Assembly: GCA_016703545.1 (NCBI GenBank)
Contig: JADJBX010000002.1
Coordinates: 124,001 to 188,000, forward strand
Length of the DNA: 64,000 nucleotides
Source of the DNA: Candidatus Amarobacillus elongatus
GTDB taxonomy: Bacteria > Chloroflexota > Dehalococcoidia > Tepidiformales > Tepidiformaceae
Direction: 5' to 3'
Below the pieces are notes generated by a model. The model did not search any database. It worked only from the letters and a program-made list of their open reading frames with translations, and was not told the DNA's origin. Positions 63,989-64,000 of the stretch are shown one piece after another; the stretch's first letter is position 1; the number at the start of each line of letters is the position of its first letter. The translations under genes were made by a program, and so were the position numbers.

Positions 63989-64000
63989 CGCGATGTGAAT

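Overview
The window is high-GC DNA, dense with genes, with many ATGA/GTGA/TGATG start-stop overlaps. No tRNA, rRNA, CRISPR array, insertion sequence or integrase was seen. Gene content suggests a flagellated Chloroflexota, possibly near Tepidiformia or Dehalococcoidia: a FlbD/FliY/SwrB-type flagellar operon, a membrane pyrophosphatase and an extracellular contractile injection system with Ig-repeat surface proteins. This placement is inferred from gene style and was not tested by phylogeny.

Layout. (1) 1-13583, minus strand: one continuous flagellar operon, flbD-motA-motB-fliL-fliN/Y-fliO-fliP-fliQ-fliR-flhB-flhA-flhF-pilZ-small membrane protein-fliA-swrB-like-LPETG protein-flgF/G, the last cut by the window edge. 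Neither fliM nor flhG is present. (2) 13890-17902, minus strand: a NarL-type response regulator, an ABM-fold protein, a zinc ribbon, a PQ-loop membrane protein, a VOC protein and two paralogous GNATs. (3) 18012-20462, minus strand: a membrane pyrophosphatase with an unusual inserted loop. (4) 20747-53128, plus strand: a complete-looking contractile injection system (CIS) locus. It opens with two large FHA-TM-C39-Ig proteins, then AAA ATPase, DUF4157 protein, Pvc16-like terminator, sheath, tube, a strong hairpin, tail assembly protein with DUF6760 part, second tube protein, a very long Pro/Ala repeat protein, LysM hub, spike, gp25, baseplate J and tail protein I. A third FHA protein (53153-54598, minus) faces it. 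(5) 54704-63954: nucleotide-sugar dehydrogenase with a Gfo/Idh/MocA oxidoreductase, tandem VOC protein, diacylglycerol-kinase-like protein, HDOD protein, Eis-like acetyltransferase, acyl-CoA carboxylase beta subunit, a conserved hypothetical and an MgtC-like membrane protein.

The most interesting part is the CIS locus. Sheath, tube, hub, spike and baseplate are present without capsid, terminase or integrase, which argues for an injection system rather than a prophage. Its two leading genes encode proteins with a cytoplasmic FHA domain, one membrane span and an outside cysteine-protease-like C39 domain with Cys/His/Asp retained, followed by Ig-like domains. The second is translationally coupled to the CIS AAA ATPase. 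This suggests a phosphothreonine-responsive membrane module attached to a contractile device.

Caution. At least six genes carry a single-base frame break, often in a homopolymer or simple repeat: the LPETG protein, flhF, the first FHA protein (twice), the spike, pccB and, repeatedly, the Pro/Ala repeat protein. Several would normally be intact, so residual assembly indels are the simplest explanation. These genes are annotated across the breaks. The same caution applies to a candidate -1 frameshift site between the tail assembly protein and DUF6760.
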